From: Xylophilus rhododendri
Lineage (GTDB): Bacteria; Pseudomonadota; Gammaproteobacteria; Burkholderiales; Burkholderiaceae_C
Assembly: GCF_009906855.1 (NCBI RefSeq)
Contig: NZ_CP047650.1
Coordinates: 3,844,001-3,908,000 of the forward strand
Length of the DNA: 64,000 nt
Direction of reading: 5' to 3'
Shown: piece after piece, positions 7,806 to 16,576 of the stretch
Position numbering within the stretch: the stretch's first letter is position 1
Layout of the letters: each line of letters starts with the position of its first letter
Position numbers and translations under genes: made by a program
Notes under the pieces: model-generated
Seen by the model: the letters and a program-made list of their open reading frames with translations, nothing else
Database searches by the model: none
Told to the model about the DNA's origin: nothing

Positions 7806-8597
7806 ATGCCAGCCAAGACCGCACACGGCCCCTCCCGCCAGTTCGCCGGCGCACCGCCCGAGACCGCCGAGCCCAGCACCGGCTCCGTCGCCGCCGTGGT
7901 GCGCGCCATGGACCTGCTGAGCGCCTTCGCCCTGGACGAGCCCGAACTCACCCTGGTCGAACTCAGCCGCCGCGTCGGCCTGCACAAGACCACCGTGCTG
8001 CGCCTGGCCCGCACCCTGGCCATGTGCGGCTACATGGTGCAGTGCGACAGCGGCGGCTGGCGCCTGGGCCCGGCCGCCGGCTGGCTGGGCGTGCGCTACC
8101 AGTCGGCCTTCGACATCCTCAACGTGGTGGAACCGCTGCTGCGCGAGCTGGTGCGCGAGACCGGCGAGAGCGCCGCCTTTTATGTGCGCGAGGGCTCGGT
8201 GCGCTGCTGCGTGGCGCGGGTCGACGGGCCGCATCCCTATGCCGAACACGCCCGCATGGGCGAGGCATTACCGCTGGACCGGGGCTCGCCCGGCCGGGTC
8301 ATCCTGGCCTTCTGCGGCGAGCCGGGCGAGCCCTACGAAACGATCCGCAAGCTGGGCTACCACGCCACCAAGGGCGAGCGGGTGAAGGACGTGGCGACGG
8401 TCTCCGCGCCCATCTTCGGGCTGCACTGGAAGCTGCTCGGCTCGGTCTGCATCTCCGGCCCGGTGACACGGGTGACGGACCGCCGCCTGAAGTCCTTCGC
8501 GACGCTGGTGATCTCGGCCGCCAATCGGCTCTCCTACCGCCTGGCCGGCGGCCGCACCGGCGACACGCCGCCCAGCGTCTCGCGCTGGCACCCCTGA
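7806..8597 (+). CDS. IclR-family transcriptional regulator
   Basis: A 263-residue regulator. An N-terminal winged helix (about 28-95) includes LTLVELSRRVGLHKTTVLRLARTL, and a C-terminal IclR effector domain (about 110-250) includes HARMGEALPLDRGSPGRVILAF. The start at 7806 follows the operator palindrome; the frame extends upstream but would cross it. It is transcribed away from the Bug receptor/hydroxyacid dehydrogenase operon, which it probably controls in response to that pathway's acid. Confidence 0.9.
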   Translation: MPAKTAHGPSRQFAGAPPETAEPSTGSVAAVVRAMDLLSAFALDEPELTLVELSRRVGLHKTTVLRLARTLAMCGYMVQCDSGGWRLGPAAGWLGVRYQSAFDILNVVEPLLRELVRETGESAAFYVREGSVRCCVARVDGPHPYAEHARMGEALPLDRGSPGRVILAFCGEPGEPYETIRKLGYHATKGERVKDVATVSAPIFGLHWKLLGSVCISGPVTRVTDRRLKSFATLVISAANRLSYRLAGGRTGDTPPSVSRWHP

Positions 8598-8601
8598 GCG
8601 C

Positions 8602-9525
8602 TCAGGCGGCTGTGCGTGTGCGCCTCTGCATGTTGGCGTAGGAGGCCAGCATGGCGGCCAGCTCCTTGGCGGCCGGCGACAGCGGCGTGTGCTTGGGCTG
8701 CACCAGGCACATGTCGGCGCCGGGCAGCGCCTCCTGCACCGGCACCTCGGCCAGCAGGTCCTGGAAGCCGCCGATGCCCAGGGCCACCCGCGGGCCGAGG
8801 AACAGGTAGTCGGTCAGCGAGACCAGGTGCAGCGTCTCGAACAATGAATCCAGCGTGGCGACGACGTGGGGCGGCGCCATCGCATGCATGGCGAACCAGT
8901 CGGCCAGCCGGTTCGACGGCGTGCCCACCGCACCCAGCGGCCGGGTATTCACCCACAGCGCCTGGCCCAGCGCCTTCACGCTGTGGATGGCTTCGGCCGG
9001 ATGGCCCTTGCGGCAGAGGATGCAGGGCTCCGACCGGTCGAGCACCTTCCACGAGAAGTCGTTCATGTCGGTGCCGCGCGAGACCAGCGTCACGGCGAAG
9101 TCCAGCCGCGCCTCGCGGATGCTGGTCAGCAGCGTGGAGGCCGGCCCGCTGGCGATGTGCACGGTGACCTGCGGATGGCGCTCGCGCAGTTGCTCGATCA
9201 CCGCCGGCATCAGCTTGGCGAAGGCCTCCACCGAGGCGCCGATGCGCACCTGCCCGCTCAGCTCGCCGCGCAGGTGGCGGAAGTCTTCCTCGGCATGGGC
9301 GCATTCGGCCAGCACCACCCGCGCGCGGGCCAGCAGGGAGGCACCGTAGGGCGTCATCGCGATGCCGCCCGGCGAGCGGGTGAAGAGGGTGGCGCCCACC
9401 GCGGCTTCGAGCCGCTGCACCTGCTGGGTCAGCCCGCTCTGGGCCATGCCGAGCGAGCGCGCACCGGCGCGGATGCTGCCGTGCTCCACCACCGCGACGA
9501 AGGCACGCAGCTGTTCCAGGGTCAT
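8602..9525 (-). CDS. LysR-family regulator
   Basis: A 307-residue LysR-type regulator. The N-terminal helix-turn-helix (1-60) reads MTLEQLRAFVAVVEHGSIRAG and SLGMAQSGLTQQVQRLEA. The substrate-binding domain (about 92-295) starts GQVRIGASVEAFAKLMP. The gene diverges from the CMD, aldehyde dehydrogenase and hydroxyisobutyrate-type dehydrogenase operon, its likely target. The effector is unknown. Confidence 0.92.
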   Translation of the reverse strand: MTLEQLRAFVAVVEHGSIRAGARSLGMAQSGLTQQVQRLEAAVGATLFTRSPGGIAMTPYGASLLARARVVLAECAHAEEDFRHLRGELSGQVRIGASVEAFAKLMPAVIEQLRERHPQVTVHIASGPASTLLTSIREARLDFAVTLVSRGTDMNDFSWKVLDRSEPCILCRKGHPAEAIHSVKALGQALWVNTRPLGAVGTPSNRLADWFAMHAMAPPHVVATLDSLFETLHLVSLTDYLFLGPRVALGIGGFQDLLAEVPVQEALPGADMCLVQPKHTPLSPAAKELAAMLASYANMQRRTRTAA

Positions 9526-9546
9526 GGGGGATATGACGATGTTCTC

Positions 9547-9560
9547 ATGATCACAATCAT
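9547..9560. promoter_or_regulatory. Inverted repeat in LysR-CMD divergent promoter
   Basis: ATGAT-CACA-ATCAT, a perfect inverted repeat 21 bases upstream of the lysR ATG at 9525 and about 85 bases upstream of the CMD gene. It sits where a LysR protein would bind its own divergent promoter. Confidence 0.4.
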
Positions 9561-9645
9561 CACATCTTCGCGGCGCTGCCGCGCCTTTCTAGACTGCGGC
9601 CACGGGGAATCACTTCCCCTTATCTCCAATCTCAAAAAGGTGCGT

Positions 9646-10038
9646 ATGTCGGACGAGTTGTATGAACGCGGCGAGAAGATCCGTGGCGAGGTGCTGGGCC
9701 AGGCCTATGTGAGTTCCTCCATCGCCAACACCGACGCCTTCAGCGAGCCGATGCGCACTTTCGCCGTGCGCAATCTGTGGGGCGACATCTGGGCGCGCCC
9801 GGGCCTGGACCGCCGCGCCCGCAGCATCGTCAACCTGGCGCTGCTGTCCTCGGCCAACCGGCCGGCCGAACTCAAGATCCACATCCGCGCCGCGTTGAAC
9901 AACGACGTCAAGCGCGAGGAGATCGGCGAGATCTTCCTGCAGGTCGCCCTCTACTGCGGCGTGCCCACCGGCAGCGACGCGACCCGACTGGCCAAGCAGA
10001 CCTTCGCCGAGATCGACGCCGAAGCCAAGGCCGGCTGA
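9646..10038 (+). CDS. Carboxymuconolactone decarboxylase (CMD) family protein
   Basis: A 130-residue, all-helical CMD-fold protein. The core LDRRARSIVNLALLSSANRPAELKIH and the segment EIFLQVALYCGVPTG resemble PcaC (4-carboxymuconolactone decarboxylase), which is about this length. No CxxC peroxidase motif is present, so it is not AhpD-like. The next genes, an aldehyde dehydrogenase and a hydroxyisobutyrate-type dehydrogenase, are not the protocatechuate pathway, so the true reaction is open. The ATG at 9646 begins the conserved region MSDELYERG. Confidence 0.82.
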   Translation: MSDELYERGEKIRGEVLGQAYVSSSIANTDAFSEPMRTFAVRNLWGDIWARPGLDRRARSIVNLALLSSANRPAELKIHIRAALNNDVKREEIGEIFLQVALYCGVPTGSDATRLAKQTFAEIDAEAKAG

Positions 10039-10047
10039 GCCCGCGCG

Positions 10048-11535
10048 ATGTCCGACACCTTCCTGCTCCTGCGCTCGCTGGTCGAGCGCCACGTCGGTCC
10101 GGTGGACCGCATCGGCTCCTATGTCGACGGCGACATGGTGCCGGGCGAGGGCGCACCCATCGCCCTGGTCGACCCCGCCACCGCGCAGGACTGGCTGAGC
10201 TTCGCCGACACCACGCCCGAAACCGTCGGCGCCGCGCTCGCCTCCTGCCAGGCCGGCCAGCGCCGCTGGGCGGCCCTGCCCGCGCAGAAACGCGGCATCC
10301 TGCTGCAGGCCCTGAGCAGCCTGGTGGCGGCCCATGCCGAGCCGCTGGCGCAGCTGGAGGCACTGACCAGCGGCAAGGGCATCACCGCCAGCCGGGCGCA
10401 GCTGCAGGCGGTGGTCGAGATCTTCCGCTACTACGCCGGCTGGACCGACAAGTTCGGCGGCAACGTGATCCCCGTGCCCGGCGGCCAGCTCAACTACACG
10501 CTGCGCGAGCCGCTCGGCGTGGTGCTGGCCATCACGCCCTGGAACTCGCCGATCTACCTGGCTGCGTGGAACATCGCACCCGCGCTGGCCATGGGCAACG
10601 CGGTGCTGCTCAAGCCGTCCGAGCTGACGCCGCTGACGTCCATCGCGCTCGCAAGGCTCGCCATCGAGGCCGGCTTTCCGCCCGGCGTGCTCAACGTCAT
10701 CAACGGCCTGGGCCAGACCATCGGCGACTGCGCCATCGCCAACCCGATCACCAAGAAAGTCGTCTTCGTCGGCTCGGTGCAGACCGGCCGGCGGGTGAAC
10801 GCGGCCGCGGCCAAACGCCCGATCGGCTGCCTGCTGGAACTCGGCGGCAAGTCGGCCAACATCGTCTTCGAGGATGCCGATTTCGATGCGGCGGTGAAGG
10901 CCGCTGTCGTCGCCGGCTTCGCCAACACCGGGCAGAACTGCGCCGCCGGTTCGCGGCTGCTGGTGCAGCGTTCGATCTACGAGCGCTTCGTCGCCGCCGT
11001 GGCCGAAGCCGCCTCCCGCTACCGCATCGGCCTGCCGCTGGACGAAAGCACCGAAGGCGGCCCGATCAACAACCGCGCCCAGTTCGACCGCATCGGCCAG
11101 ATGGTGGCGATGGCGCTGGACGAGGGCGCGGCCCTGGCCTACGGCGGCAAGCCCGAGCAGGCATCCGGCTACTTCGTGCGGCCCACCGTGCTGCGCGACG
11201 TGCACAACGGCATGCGTATCGCCCGCGAGGAAGTCTTCGGTCCGGTGCTGGTGGCGATTCCCTTCGACACCGAAGCCGAGGCCGTCGCCATCGCCAACGA
11301 CAGCGAATTCGGCCTGGCCGGCGCCGTCTGGACGCGCGACGTGGCCCGTGCCCACCGGGTGGCGGCCGAGGTCCGCGCCGGCATCTTCTGGATCAATATG
11401 TACCGCGACATGCATGTCTCCACGCCCTTCGGCGGCTACGACAGCAGCGGCTACGGACGCTCCAGCGGCATCGAATCCCTCTACGAATACACGCAGACCA
11501 AAAGCGTGTGGCTGCCGACCCAGGTCGGCGCCTGA
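10048..11535 (+). CDS. Aldehyde dehydrogenase family protein
   Basis: A 495-residue NAD(P)-dependent aldehyde dehydrogenase of normal length. The general base is E264 in LELGGKSAN and the nucleophile is C298 in TGQNCAAGSR. The cofactor region TPWNSPIYLAAWNIAPALAM and the conserved EEVFGPVL are also present. It oxidises an aldehyde to an acid, probably a semialdehyde in the same pathway as the flanking dehydrogenase. It starts 9 bases after the CMD gene. Substrate unknown. Confidence 0.93.
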   Translation: MSDTFLLLRSLVERHVGPVDRIGSYVDGDMVPGEGAPIALVDPATAQDWLSFADTTPETVGAALASCQAGQRRWAALPAQKRGILLQALSSLVAAHAEPLAQLEALTSGKGITASRAQLQAVVEIFRYYAGWTDKFGGNVIPVPGGQLNYTLREPLGVVLAITPWNSPIYLAAWNIAPALAMGNAVLLKPSELTPLTSIALARLAIEAGFPPGVLNVINGLGQTIGDCAIANPITKKVVFVGSVQTGRRVNAAAAKRPIGCLLELGGKSANIVFEDADFDAAVKAAVVAGFANTGQNCAAGSRLLVQRSIYERFVAAVAEAASRYRIGLPLDESTEGGPINNRAQFDRIGQMVAMALDEGAALAYGGKPEQASGYFVRPTVLRDVHNGMRIAREEVFGPVLVAIPFDTEAEAVAIANDSEFGLAGAVWTRDVARAHRVAAEVRAGIFWINMYRDMHVSTPFGGYDSSGYGRSSGIESLYEYTQTKSVWLPTQVGA

Positions 11536-11557
11536 ACCCCCCTCCAGAAAGTCAGTC

Positions 11558-12448
11558 ATGAGCGAATTCAAGAAGATCGGTGTCGTCGGCCTCGGCAACA
11601 TGGGCCGGGGCATGGCGCTCTCGCTGGCGCGTGCCGGCTTCGAGGTGCTGGGCTACGACGCCTCGGCGCAGGCGAGCGACGCCGCCGCCGCCGAAGGCAT
11701 CGCGGTGGACAGGAGCCTCGCGGCGCTGGCCGCCTGCGATGCGGTGGTGCTGTCGCTGCCGACCACGGCCATCGTCTCGGCCGTGCTTGAAGGCGCCAGC
11801 GGCTTGCTGGCCACCGCCAGGGCCGGCCTGCTGGTGGTGGACACCACCTCGGGCGACCCCCAGGCCACCCGCGAACTCGCCGCCCGCCTGGCCAAGGGCG
11901 GCGTGCGTTTCATCGACGCGCCCGTCAGCGGCGGCGCCGCCGGTGCCCGCAAGGGCACGCTGACCATGTTCATCGGCGGCTCCCAGGCCGACGTGGGCGC
12001 GGCCGAGGCGGTGCTGGCCGCCATGGGCGACAAGCGTTTCCACATCGGCGACGTCGGCGCGGGCGACATCGCCAAGATCGTCAACAACCTGCTGGTGGCC
12101 TCGCACCTGCTCACCGCCAGCGAAGCCTTCCGCATGGCCGAGGCGGCCGGCGTGCGCACCGAGCAGCTGATTGAGGCGGTCAACGCCGGCTCGGGCCGCA
12201 GCGGCGTGACGCTCTACAACTACCCCAGCCGCATCCTCAATCAGGGTTTCGACTCGGGCTTCACCGTGGCCCTGATGCGCAAGGACGTGAACCTGGCGAT
12301 GGCGCTGCAGCAGTCGCTGGGCCTGAATTTCCCGGTGACCGAAGAAGTCGGCGATATCTGGAATGCGAGTGCCGCGGTATTGAAGGATCAGGATGACTTC
12401 AATCGCATCGTGACCTTCGATAAAACCGCCCGGGCCACGCAGGAATAA
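11558..12448 (+). CDS. 3-hydroxyisobutyrate dehydrogenase-family oxidoreductase
   Basis: A 296-residue beta-hydroxyacid dehydrogenase. The NAD-binding site is GLGNMGRGMA (11-20), the substrate loop DAPVSGGAAGARKG (about 120-133), and the catalytic lysine is K173 in GAGDIAKIVNNLL. The family includes 3-hydroxyisobutyrate and tartronate semialdehyde reductases. Because an aldehyde dehydrogenase precedes it, a hydroxyacid to semialdehyde to acid sequence is plausible. A hairpin terminator follows at 12467. Confidence 0.9.
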   Translation: MSEFKKIGVVGLGNMGRGMALSLARAGFEVLGYDASAQASDAAAAEGIAVDRSLAALAACDAVVLSLPTTAIVSAVLEGASGLLATARAGLLVVDTTSGDPQATRELAARLAKGGVRFIDAPVSGGAAGARKGTLTMFIGGSQADVGAAEAVLAAMGDKRFHIGDVGAGDIAKIVNNLLVASHLLTASEAFRMAEAAGVRTEQLIEAVNAGSGRSGVTLYNYPSRILNQGFDSGFTVALMRKDVNLAMALQQSLGLNFPVTEEVGDIWNASAAVLKDQDDFNRIVTFDKTARATQE

Positions 12449-12466
12449 TCCCCGATATTCTCCTGG

Positions 12467-12501
12467 AAAGGCGGTCTGCATAATCATGCGGACTGCCTTT
12501 T
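12467..12501 (+). terminator. Rho-independent terminator after dehydrogenase gene
   Basis: AAAGGCGGTCTGCA, loop TAATCA, TGCGGACTGCCTTTT: a 14-base stem with two imperfect pairs followed by four T. It separates the CMD/ALDH/dehydrogenase operon from the Bug receptor gene, which must then have its own promoter in the AT-richer 12502-12662 stretch. Confidence 0.75.
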
Positions 12502-12662
12502 CGCGTCTGTGGATAATGTCTCCGTTGATATTGGTGCATGATTTTAAGAATGCATGCATATGGGGCGATGTGCACTGTATTCGAACGCCAGAAACCGGGT
12601 TTGCGCGATTTTCGGCAGGCACGCTTACTGCAATAGTGAAAACGTTTTGGCTAGGAGTTCAG

Positions 12663-13646
12663 ATGAACCGACTTTCGCTTTTCAAATTCGCCTCGCTGGT
12701 TGCCGCCGCCGCCGTTTCCCTCGCCGCCCACGCCCAGGGCGATTTTCCCGCCCGGCCCGTCACCCTGGTCGTGCCCTTCGCCCCCGGCGGTTCGGTCGAC
12801 ATGGTGGCCCGCGTGGTCGCGGAAAAATGGGGCCAGAATCTCGGCCAGCCCATCGTCATCGATAACCGCGCGGGCGCCGCCACCATCATCGCCGCCGATT
12901 ATGTGCAGAAGGCCCCGGCCGACGGTTACACCCTGCTGATCGGCACTTCCACCACTTTCGTGGTGAACCCAATCATCTATCCCAAGATTCCCTACGACTC
13001 GCTCAAGAGTTTCGATCCGGTGGGTGTCATCGGCAGTGCCGGGCTGGCGCTGCTGGTCAATGCCAACGTCAAGGCCAATACGGTGCAGGAACTCATCGCC
13101 GATATGCGCGCCAAGCCGGGTACTTATTCCTTCGGCTCGCACGGCAATGGCTCCACCGTGCATTTCGCCGCGGAAATGCTGTGGTCCGCCGCCAAGCTCA
13201 AGGACGTGGTGCATATCCCCTACAAGGGCAGCGCGCCGGCCATCACCGACCTGTCGGGCGGCCAGATCCCGGTGGCCTTCGATGCGATTCCCGCCGCTTC
13301 GTCCGCCGCCAAGGGCGGCCGGGTGCGCATCCTGGCGGTGACCAGCGAGCAGCGCTCGCCCCTGCTGCCGAATGTGCCGACCATCGCGGAGTCGGGCTAT
13401 CCCGGCTTCAAGATGGCGTCCTGGTTCGGCATCGTCGGCCCGAAGAACATGCCTGCCGCCGTGCGCGACAAGCTGGAAAAAGCCCTGCAGGCCGCGATTT
13501 CCGATCCCGCGCTGGCCAAGCGCCTGCAGGATGCCGGCTTCGATCCGCAATGGTCCGGCTCGGCCAAGTACGCCGGCCTGGTCAAGGCCGACACGGCCGA
13601 CCTGGCGCCCATCGCCAAGGCCAACAACATCACCGCGTCGAACTGA
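12663..13646 (+). CDS. Bug-family (TctC) periplasmic solute receptor
   Basis: A 327-residue receptor. The signal peptide MNRLSLFKFASLVAAAAVSLAAHAQG is cleaved after AHA. Family blocks are PVTLVVPFAPGGSVDMVAR, QPIVIDNRAGAA and HIPYKGSAPAITDLSGGQ. A ribosome site AGGAG (12655-12659) precedes the ATG. It likely binds a small carboxylate or peptide-derived acid for the pathway of the M20 hydrolase that follows 16 bases downstream. No TctAB genes are nearby. Confidence 0.93.
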   Translation: MNRLSLFKFASLVAAAAVSLAAHAQGDFPARPVTLVVPFAPGGSVDMVARVVAEKWGQNLGQPIVIDNRAGAATIIAADYVQKAPADGYTLLIGTSTTFVVNPIIYPKIPYDSLKSFDPVGVIGSAGLALLVNANVKANTVQELIADMRAKPGTYSFGSHGNGSTVHFAAEMLWSAAKLKDVVHIPYKGSAPAITDLSGGQIPVAFDAIPAASSAAKGGRVRILAVTSEQRSPLLPNVPTIAESGYPGFKMASWFGIVGPKNMPAAVRDKLEKALQAAISDPALAKRLQDAGFDPQWSGSAKYAGLVKADTADLAPIAKANNITASN

Positions 13647-13662
13647 CCTACGAAAGCCCCGC

Positions 13663-15063
13663 TTGACCCGACAGGCCGCCCTCCAGGAAGCCGCCCGCTG
13701 CTACGACAGCGGCGAATTCATCCAACAGCTGAGCCGCCAGGTGGCCTGGCGCACCGCCAGCGAGGCCGAGGACAGTGCCGGGGTGCTGGCGGGTTTCCTG
13801 GAGCAGGAGATCCGGCCGGCGCTCGACGCCCTGGGCTTCGCCTGCCGCCTGGTGCCCAACCCGGTGGCCGGCTGCGGCCCCTACCTGCTGGCCGAACGCA
13901 TCGAGGATGCGGCCGGGCCCACCGTGCTGATGTACGGGCACGGCGACGTGATCCAGGGGCAGGACGCCGCCTGGCAAGCGGGCCTGTCGCCCTGGGTGCT
14001 GCAGGTGGTGGGCGACCGCATCTACGGGCGCGGCACGGCGGACAACAAGGGCCAGCTGGCGGTCAACCTGCAGGCCCTGCGCGCCGCCATCGGCGCACGC
14101 GGAGGCCGGCTGGGTTTCAACCTGCGTTTCATCGTGGAGACGGCCGAGGAGCGCGGCTCGCCCGGCCTCAACGACTTCTGCCGCGACCATGCGGATGCGC
14201 TGAAGGCCGATCTTTTCATCGCCTCCGACGGCCCGCGCCTCAATGCCCGCACGCCCACGCTGTTCCTGGGCTCGCGCGGCATCCAGAACTTCGAACTGGC
14301 GCTGGACCTGCGCCAGGGCGCGCACCACTCCGGCAACTGGGGCGGGCTGCTGCGCAATCCGGGCACGGTGCTGGCCGCGGCCATCGGCCGGCTGGTGGAC
14401 GGGCAGGGCGTGATCCGCACGCCGCTGCTGCGCCCCGACGGCATTCCGGAGTCGGTGCGCGAGAGCGTGGCCCGGCTGGTCGTGGGCGGCAGCCCCGGCG
14501 ACCCGGACATCGACGAGGCCTGGGGCGAGCCCGGCCTGTCCCCGGCCGAACGGGTGTTCGCCTGGAACACGCTGGAAGTGCTGGCCCTGGAATGCGGCAA
14601 CGTGAAGAAGCCGATCGGCGCCATCCCGCCCACGGCCCGGGCGGTGCTGCAGCTGCGCTACGTGGTCGGCACCGATCTGGCGGGCATCGAGGCCCGGCTG
14701 CAGCAGTACCTGGCCGACGAAGGTTTCCCCTGGGTGCGGGTGAAGGCCACCATGCACATGGCGGCCACGCGGCTCGATCCGGACGATCCCGCCGTCGCCC
14801 TGGCCGCGGCCTCGGTGGCGCGCAGCACCGGCCGGCGGCCGGCCATCCTGCCCAACCTCGGCGGCACCATTCCCAACGATGCCTTCTCCGAGGTGCTGGG
14901 CCTGCCGACGGTGTGGGTGCCGCATTCCTATCCGGCCTGTTCCCAGCATGCGCCCAACGAGCACCTGCTGGGTTCGGTGGCCCGCGAGGGGCTGCAGATC
15001 ATGGCGGGCCTGTTCTGGGACCTGGGCGAGGCCGATGCGGCGGTGTTCGCCGCAAGGGCCTGA
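13663..15063 (+). CDS. M20-family metallopeptidase/dipeptidase
   Basis: A 466-residue zinc hydrolase of the M20 family, with TTG as the likely start (LTRQAALQEAA) since no ATG or GTG fits the family N-terminus. Metal and catalytic marks are HGD in MYGHGDVIQGQ, GRGTADNKGQ, the Glu-Glu pair in ETAEERGS, ASDGPR, and a late His in CSQHAPNEH. The insertion between residues about 210 and 330 is the dimerisation domain. It hydrolyses an amide or peptide bond; the preceding receptor may supply the substrate. The weak start codon suggests low expression or coupling. Confidence 0.88.
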   Translation: MTRQAALQEAARCYDSGEFIQQLSRQVAWRTASEAEDSAGVLAGFLEQEIRPALDALGFACRLVPNPVAGCGPYLLAERIEDAAGPTVLMYGHGDVIQGQDAAWQAGLSPWVLQVVGDRIYGRGTADNKGQLAVNLQALRAAIGARGGRLGFNLRFIVETAEERGSPGLNDFCRDHADALKADLFIASDGPRLNARTPTLFLGSRGIQNFELALDLRQGAHHSGNWGGLLRNPGTVLAAAIGRLVDGQGVIRTPLLRPDGIPESVRESVARLVVGGSPGDPDIDEAWGEPGLSPAERVFAWNTLEVLALECGNVKKPIGAIPPTARAVLQLRYVVGTDLAGIEARLQQYLADEGFPWVRVKATMHMAATRLDPDDPAVALAAASVARSTGRRPAILPNLGGTIPNDAFSEVLGLPTVWVPHSYPACSQHAPNEHLLGSVAREGLQIMAGLFWDLGEADAAVFAARA

Positions 15064-15073
15064 AAGCCCCCGC

Positions 15074-15586
15074 TCAGCGCGGCGCGGCCAGGATCCAGGG
15101 CCGCGCCACGGCGGCCAGCAGCTCGATCTGCACCCGCTCCTGCCCGGTCCAGGTCTCGCGGGTGCCCAGCAGGTTGAAGGTCGCGGCGCAGCGGCCGGTG
15201 CTGTCGAGCAGCGGCACGTTGACCACGGCGCGCAGGCCCATCGAGAGGATCAGGCGGTTGTCGTCGAAGGCCTGGGCCAGGGCGTCCTCGCCTTCGCCCG
15301 CGAAGACCTCGCCGCGCAGCAGCAGCTGGCGGGTCCAGTCGGTCAGGGTCTTGCGTTTGCGGCCGGACACCGGGTAGTGCTCGGGGCGCGATGACCACAC
15401 GCGCTGCAGGTCGATCACCTCGGCCGATGCGGCATCGGCCGGCCATTCGACCCGGTTCACCGTCAGCAGGCCGTCGCCCAGCAGCTGCTGGCGCAGCTGC
15501 TCGACGATGGCCATGGCTTCGTCCAGGCCCTGCGCCCCGGGCAGGGCGCGGCCCAGCAGCTCACTCGCCCTTGATGCCCAGCTCAC
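15074..15586 (-). CDS. GAF-domain protein
   Basis: A 170-residue soluble protein. The central and C-terminal part resembles a GAF domain, with LSMGLRAVVNVPLLDSTGRCAATFNLLGT as the core strand-turn-strand. No output domain is attached. The best start is GTG at 15586, inside the end of the upstream Bug receptor gene (26-base overlap), so it is probably translationally coupled. In Bug clusters such stand-alone GAF proteins are frequent; the role here is unknown. Confidence 0.75.
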   Translation of the reverse strand: MSWASRASELLGRALPGAQGLDEAMAIVEQLRQQLLGDGLLTVNRVEWPADAASAEVIDLQRVWSSRPEHYPVSGRKRKTLTDWTRQLLLRGEVFAGEGEDALAQAFDDNRLILSMGLRAVVNVPLLDSTGRCAATFNLLGTRETWTGQERVQIELLAAVARPWILAAPR

Positions 15587-16535
15587 GGATGATCTTGCCG
15601 TAGCGGTCGGCGTCGTTCTTCAGGATGGTGGCGAACTGCGCCGGCGTGGTCTTGGTGATTTCCACCCCGATGTTGTCCATACGCGCCTTGATCTGCGGAT
15701 CGGCCATGGCGGCGTTGGCGGCGGCGTTGAGCTTGTCCACCAGGTCCTTGGGCATGTGGGCCGGGCCGAACAGGCCGTACCAGACGCTCATTTCATAGCC
15801 CGGCAGGGTCTCGCCCACGGTGGGCACGTCGGGCAGCAGGGCCGAGCGCTTGGCCTCGGTCACGGCCAGCAGGCGCAGCTTGCCGGCCTTGATGTGCGGC
15901 AGGGTCTGGGTGCCGGCGGAGAACAGCACCTGGGTCTGGTCGGCCACGGTGTCGAGCACCGCGGGCGCGCCGCCCTTGTAGGGCACGTGCACCATCTTGA
16001 TGCCGGCGGCCTTTTCGAAGAGCACGGCACTCAGGTGGTTGGTGGAGCCGGCACCGGCGCTGGCGTAGTTCAGCGCGCCGGGGTTGGCCTTGGCGTAGGC
16101 GATCAGTTCCTTCACGTTCTTGGCCGGCACCGAATTGCTCACCACCATGGTGTTGATCACGTTGGCCAGCTGGGCGATGGGAGTGAAATCCTCCACGCCC
16201 TTGAAGGGCATGCTGTCCATCAGCGCCGGGTTCATCGCGTGGGTGCTCATGGAGCCGACCAGCAGGGTGTAGCCGTCGGGCTTGGCCTTGGCCACGAAGT
16301 TCGAGCCGATGTTGCCGGAGGCGCCGGCGCGGTTGTCCACGATCACCGGCTGGCCCAGCGACTTGGTGATCTGCTCGGCCAGGGCGCGGGCCAGGATGTC
16401 GGTGGAGCCGCCGGGGGCCCAGGGCACGATCAGGGTGATGGGGCGCTCGGGATAGGCCGGTGCGGCGGCGGAGGCGGCGCCGGCGGCGGCCAGCAGGGCC
16501 GTGGCGAGGATGTGGCGGCGGTTGGGATTGAACAT
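15561..16535 (-). CDS. Bug-family (TctC) periplasmic solute receptor
   Basis: A 324-residue receptor with signal peptide MFNPNRRHILATALLAAAGAASA. It shows PITLIVPWAPGGSTDILAR, QPVIVDNRAGASGNIGSNF and HVPYKGGAPAVLDTVADQ. It lies 41 bases after the gamma-glutamyltransferase gene in the same direction and overlaps the GAF gene, giving an operon GGT, receptor, GAF. The order suggests that it binds a gamma-glutamyl compound or product. Confidence 0.92.
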   Translation of the reverse strand: MFNPNRRHILATALLAAAGAASAAAPAYPERPITLIVPWAPGGSTDILARALAEQITKSLGQPVIVDNRAGASGNIGSNFVAKAKPDGYTLLVGSMSTHAMNPALMDSMPFKGVEDFTPIAQLANVINTMVVSNSVPAKNVKELIAYAKANPGALNYASAGAGSTNHLSAVLFEKAAGIKMVHVPYKGGAPAVLDTVADQTQVLFSAGTQTLPHIKAGKLRLLAVTEAKRSALLPDVPTVGETLPGYEMSVWYGLFGPAHMPKDLVDKLNAAANAAMADPQIKARMDNIGVEITKTTPAQFATILKNDADRYGKIIRELGIKGE

Positions 16536-16576
16536 GAGGGACTCCGGTTGAAGGTTCAAAAAATGGGGGGAATGGA

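Noticed and set aside
9646..10038. Protocatechuate pathway pcaC
   Set aside because: Only the CMD fold matches; no pcaB, pcaD, pcaG or pcaH lies nearby, so the specific symbol was not used.
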